Part shown: positions 42,766 through 44,756 of the stretch, piece by piece
Layout: every line of letters begins with the position of its first letter
Position numbering within the stretch: the first letter of the stretch is position 1
From: Bacteroidales bacterium
GTDB lineage: Bacteria > Bacteroidota > Bacteroidia > Bacteroidales > Muribaculaceae
Length of the DNA stretch: 44,756 nt
Direction of reading: 5' to 3'
NCBI GenBank assembly: GCA_014800525.1
Contig: JAAVFV010000035.1
Coordinates: 1 to 44,756, forward strand
The notes under the pieces: generated by a model
Database searches by the model: none
What the model was told of the DNA's origin: nothing
Seen by the model: only the letters and a program-made list of their open reading frames with translations
Position numbers and translations under genes: made by a program

Positions 42766-42998
42766 TAAGTAAGTATTCAAAATTAAACGATAGCAAGTAA
42801 TTAAATTATCTTTTATACTATCTACGGCTTATTTTGGGCCGCTTGTGGCTTGTCACTCAGTCGAATACGTAAGTATTCTCCTTCGTTGACTCGTCATTGT
42901 TTTCTTTTTAAGGAAACTCGTCGATTTTCAATTCCGCGCCCCAATCGCCTCCAAAATAAGCTCGTATATAGTATAAATTAATTTTGAACACTTACTTA
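42766..42998. repeat. Palindromic repeat element C (MITE-like)
   Basis: The 233-bp element has 21-bp terminal inverted repeats (42766-42786, 42978-42998) identical to those of element A, including the single mismatch. Inner arms match A in part (TTATACTATCTACGGCTTA on the left, TAAGCTCGTATATAGTATAA on the right). The core (42848-42890) is GTC, GAATAC, GTAA, GTATTC, CTCCTTCG. The right half is longer than in A because it also contains a module (42886-42933) that matches element D at 20049-20095 in reverse orientation. The right end is 9 bases from the stop codon of the CotH-type gene. Both TIRs carry outward TAATTTTG boxes; the right one would read antisense into the CotH gene. Confidence 0.85.
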
Positions 42999-43007
42999 CC
43001 TAAAAGA

Positions 43008-44756
43008 TTATTGCTTCACCAGGATTTTAGCGGCTTTTCCCTTAGGAGTGACTGCTATGCATACCGATCCCGGGAGAGGAGCCTCCAGACGATTTCCCTG
43101 CATGTCGAAGTATTGTGTACCCTCCGACAGCCATTCCGAATCCGACTCGATGGCATCCATACCTGTTGAAATTATATAATCAGGCAGAGCGGCAGCGGGA
43201 GTGGTATCGCGCTGTGGCTCTGGATATGCGGTGGAGAAATCGCCGAACCTCTCACGGAGCCATGCAATCTTGCTTTCGAGTTTACCGCGGGCCTGATTGA
43301 ACCGGTTGTCCATATCGGTATTGTCAACCACCCCCTGTCCCTCATCCGAAGGGACGGGCGCATCCTTCCAGCGGCGACGGTCGGCGATGGCGGCATCCTT
43401 CAGTCGGGCCGTGATCTGCGCCATATCGTCGTAAATACCGTCGAACCTGGAGGACATGAACCATTTCCAAGTCTGGGCTACCTTGTCGTTGAACTTAGCG
43501 TTCTGACGCATGGAAGCAATCCAGGTGTTACCGAAAGGACTGTTGTTATAGAAGAAATCATTTGAGGGGCCATTGAAACCGTTACCGCAATCCCAGATCG
43601 GGGAGAAATGCCACTTCCTGTCGTCCCCGCGGTCGCGGAACATATAAGTGGAACCATGGAAAGCCTCCACATCGCTCATGATCTCGCGCACGATATAATA
43701 CCTGGCGGCATCATCCATGTCCATATAGCTCCAAAGCTCGTCGGAGGCTTTCCCGACCGCCTCGTTCATGGCAGAGAACTGGTCGGTGATAAACCGACGC
43801 TGGAGATCGGAATATTCCTCGGGAGTATCGAAAGTGACCCGCAGAAGATCGTGGAAGCCGCCGGTACAGAACTTCTCCTCCATGCGGATCTGATTCTCTT
43901 CATCATAATTATCGAGTTCGATGAGGTATCCTCCCGACAGCAGGGGCGCATCCGAGCAATTATCATCAAGTTCGGTGATGTTCACGCGCTCAGGCTCGAC
44001 GCGGATAGACTCTGTAAGGAAGTATAGCCCGCGGTAATCGCCGTTTATCACGACCTCGACAGGCTGCTGTGAAGGTGTCCAGGGGAGACCCATGCGACGT
44101 CCGAGATTGAAACCTGTATAATTTCTCAGATACCCGAAATTATCATCGGCATGAGCGAGAATGGCGAAATGCTTGCTGTTGGAGAGGCCGAGAAGTTTCT
44201 GCTTCTTGGCGAGTTTGAGTTTGAAAGGCTTCTTAGCGAACGCCCTGCGGGTATAGTTTCCTCGTGCCTTGATTTCGAGGGGGAGCGGTTCCTCCTTGCT
44301 TCCGATAGATTCGGCTCCGAGGTCGGCCATCCACTGGCATCCGTTGAGCTCGAGCCAATAGTTACCGGAGAAATAATTCTTGTGTGGGAGATCTTTGGAG
44401 ATGATCTCATTATTAAGATTTCCCTGCTCATCGTAGACATTGATATAGAGCACGGGGAGAGTTCCGGAGATACCGTTTACCACGGGGTCGGGGATATCGC
44501 CGCCACCTGAAGCACGGACTGAGATTTGCGTTGTCGGCACGCCCTCGGTATAAGTGAAGGAAATCTCCACATCGGAGAGATTCCGGGCCACAAAATTGAG
44601 TCCATCCTGCATGCCGGTAAGTGTTGAGTTGGGTTCCACATTCACCGATTCCGGAGACTCGGCGCCGTAATTGATGGTCCATGAGGGGTTTGAGATCTTG
44701 AACTCGCCATTGAGCGAGGAGACCTTGATGGAATAATCATTGCCATTGCGCGAGAA
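43008..44756 (-). CDS. CotH-family protein, 5' truncated by the window edge
   Basis: The minus-strand frame is open from the window edge to the stop at 43008 (582 residues seen). The apparent GTG start at 44645 is not real, since the frame stays open and coding-like (FSRNGNDYSIKVSSLNGEFK) to 44756. The body is a CotH kinase-like domain: FAILAHADDNFGYLRNYTGF, PVEVVINGDYRGLYFLTESI, GGYLIELDNYDEENQI, then FHGSTYMFRDRGDDRKWHFS and PIWDCGNGFNGPSNDFFYNN with the catalytic-type residues. CotH proteins in spores phosphorylate coat proteins; Bacteroidota members are usually secreted and their substrates unknown. The C-terminal YFDMQGNRLEAPLPGSVCIA resembles the sorting/immunoglobulin-like tails of secreted Bacteroidales proteins. 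The signal peptide, if any, is outside the window. Confidence 0.88.
   Translation of the reverse strand, partial: FSRNGNDYSIKVSSLNGEFKISNPSWTINYGAESPESVNVEPNSTLTGMQDGLNFVARNLSDVEISFTYTEGVPTTQISVRASGGGDIPDPVVNGISGTLPVLYINVYDEQGNLNNEIISKDLPHKNYFSGNYWLELNGCQWMADLGAESIGSKEEPLPLEIKARGNYTRRAFAKKPFKLKLAKKQKLLGLSNSKHFAILAHADDNFGYLRNYTGFNLGRRMGLPWTPSQQPVEVVINGDYRGLYFLTESIRVEPERVNITELDDNCSDAPLLSGGYLIELDNYDEENQIRMEEKFCTGGFHDLLRVTFDTPEEYSDLQRRFITDQFSAMNEAVGKASDELWSYMDMDDAARYYIVREIMSDVEAFHGSTYMFRDRGDDRKWHFSPIWDCGNGFNGPSNDFFYNNSPFGNTWIASMRQNAKFNDKVAQTWKWFMSSRFDGIYDDMAQITARLKDAAIADRRRWKDAPVPSDEGQGVVDNTDMDNRFNQARGKLESKIAWLRERFGDFSTAYPEPQRDTTPAAALPDYIISTGMDAIESDSEWLSEGTQYFDMQGNRLEAPLPGSVCIAVTPKGKAAKILVKQ

Noticed and set aside
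1-44756. tRNA, rRNA or phage genes
   Set aside because: I looked for TPsiC-like arms and rRNA motifs in all gaps and for phage gene families among the ORFs; none was found.

Overview
This 44.8 kb window is a chromosomal segment of a Bacteroidota genome, order Bacteroidales. A Muribaculaceae-like gut lineage is my best guess, not a demonstrated one. The signs are the Bacteroidales gene set (meso-diaminopimelate dehydrogenase, EttA, type B L31, a Rho with a long disordered insert, the SurA-SurA-OstA cluster, a CBM20-GH77 amylomaltase, class II ribonucleotide reductase, a CotH-domain protein), weak Shine-Dalgarno sequences, and many Bacteroidota-type promoters with a TAnnTTTG -7 box. I see no rRNA, tRNA, CRISPR array, prophage or transposase gene.

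Layout. 1-2.2 kb: the 5' end of an AAA-ATPase-like gene and an AspT/YidE-type transporter, both on the minus strand. 2.2-6.7 kb: ddh (plus) converges on a minus-strand ruvX-def-ettA operon, preceded by a rubrerythrin. 6.7-14.2 kb (plus): tilS, a 750-base gene-free region that includes the rho leader, rho, aroC, repeat element A, a YhcC-type radical SAM protein and a TlpA-like thioredoxin. 14.3-19.6 kb (minus): flavin reductase, then penicillin-binding protein 1A followed by an unusual carboxyltransferase-like gene, then rpmE2. 19.6-20.4 kb: a non-coding block with two repeat elements (B and D). 20.4-35.8 kb (plus): phosphohexomutase, a DUF3943 outer-membrane protein, yicC-gmk-nadD, a DUF5063 protein, three SurA/PpiC-related periplasmic proteins, an OstA/LptA-like protein and mutL. 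35.9-41.2 kb (minus): malQ and nrdJ. 41.6-42.4 kb: an AraC-type regulator. 42.4-43.0 kb: a non-coding block with a promoter, two hairpins, a seven-codon ORF and repeat element C. 43.0 kb to the end: a CotH-family protein running off the edge.

Most of the genes are housekeeping: cell wall and envelope (ddh, PBP1A, SurA/OstA cluster), translation and its quality control (def, ettA, tilS, rpmE2), nucleotide and NAD metabolism (gmk, nadD, nrdJ), DNA repair (ruvX, mutL), aromatic amino acids (aroC) and glycan metabolism (malQ, phosphohexomutase).

The most unusual content is in the spacers. Four palindromic elements of 195-401 bp (A, B, C, D) start and end with TA, have terminal inverted repeats, and share a hairpin core (GTC, then a six-base stem, loop and return stem, then CTCC). 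The stem bases change in a compensating way between copies. Element A forms the stop codon of aroC and ends 3 bases before the next start codon; its end carries a TAnnTTTG box. Element D has two cores in opposite orientation and lies between a candidate promoter and the phosphohexomutase start. C and D also share a second sequence module on opposite sides of the core. This looks like a modular, non-autonomous repeat family, possibly transcribed as structured RNA, and I do not recognise it. Other points of note are several short tandem duplications in spacers (two of which duplicate a stop codon in frame), an OadA-like protein that has lost metal-binding residues and its biotin domain, and a seven-codon relic or leader ORF between two hairpins.
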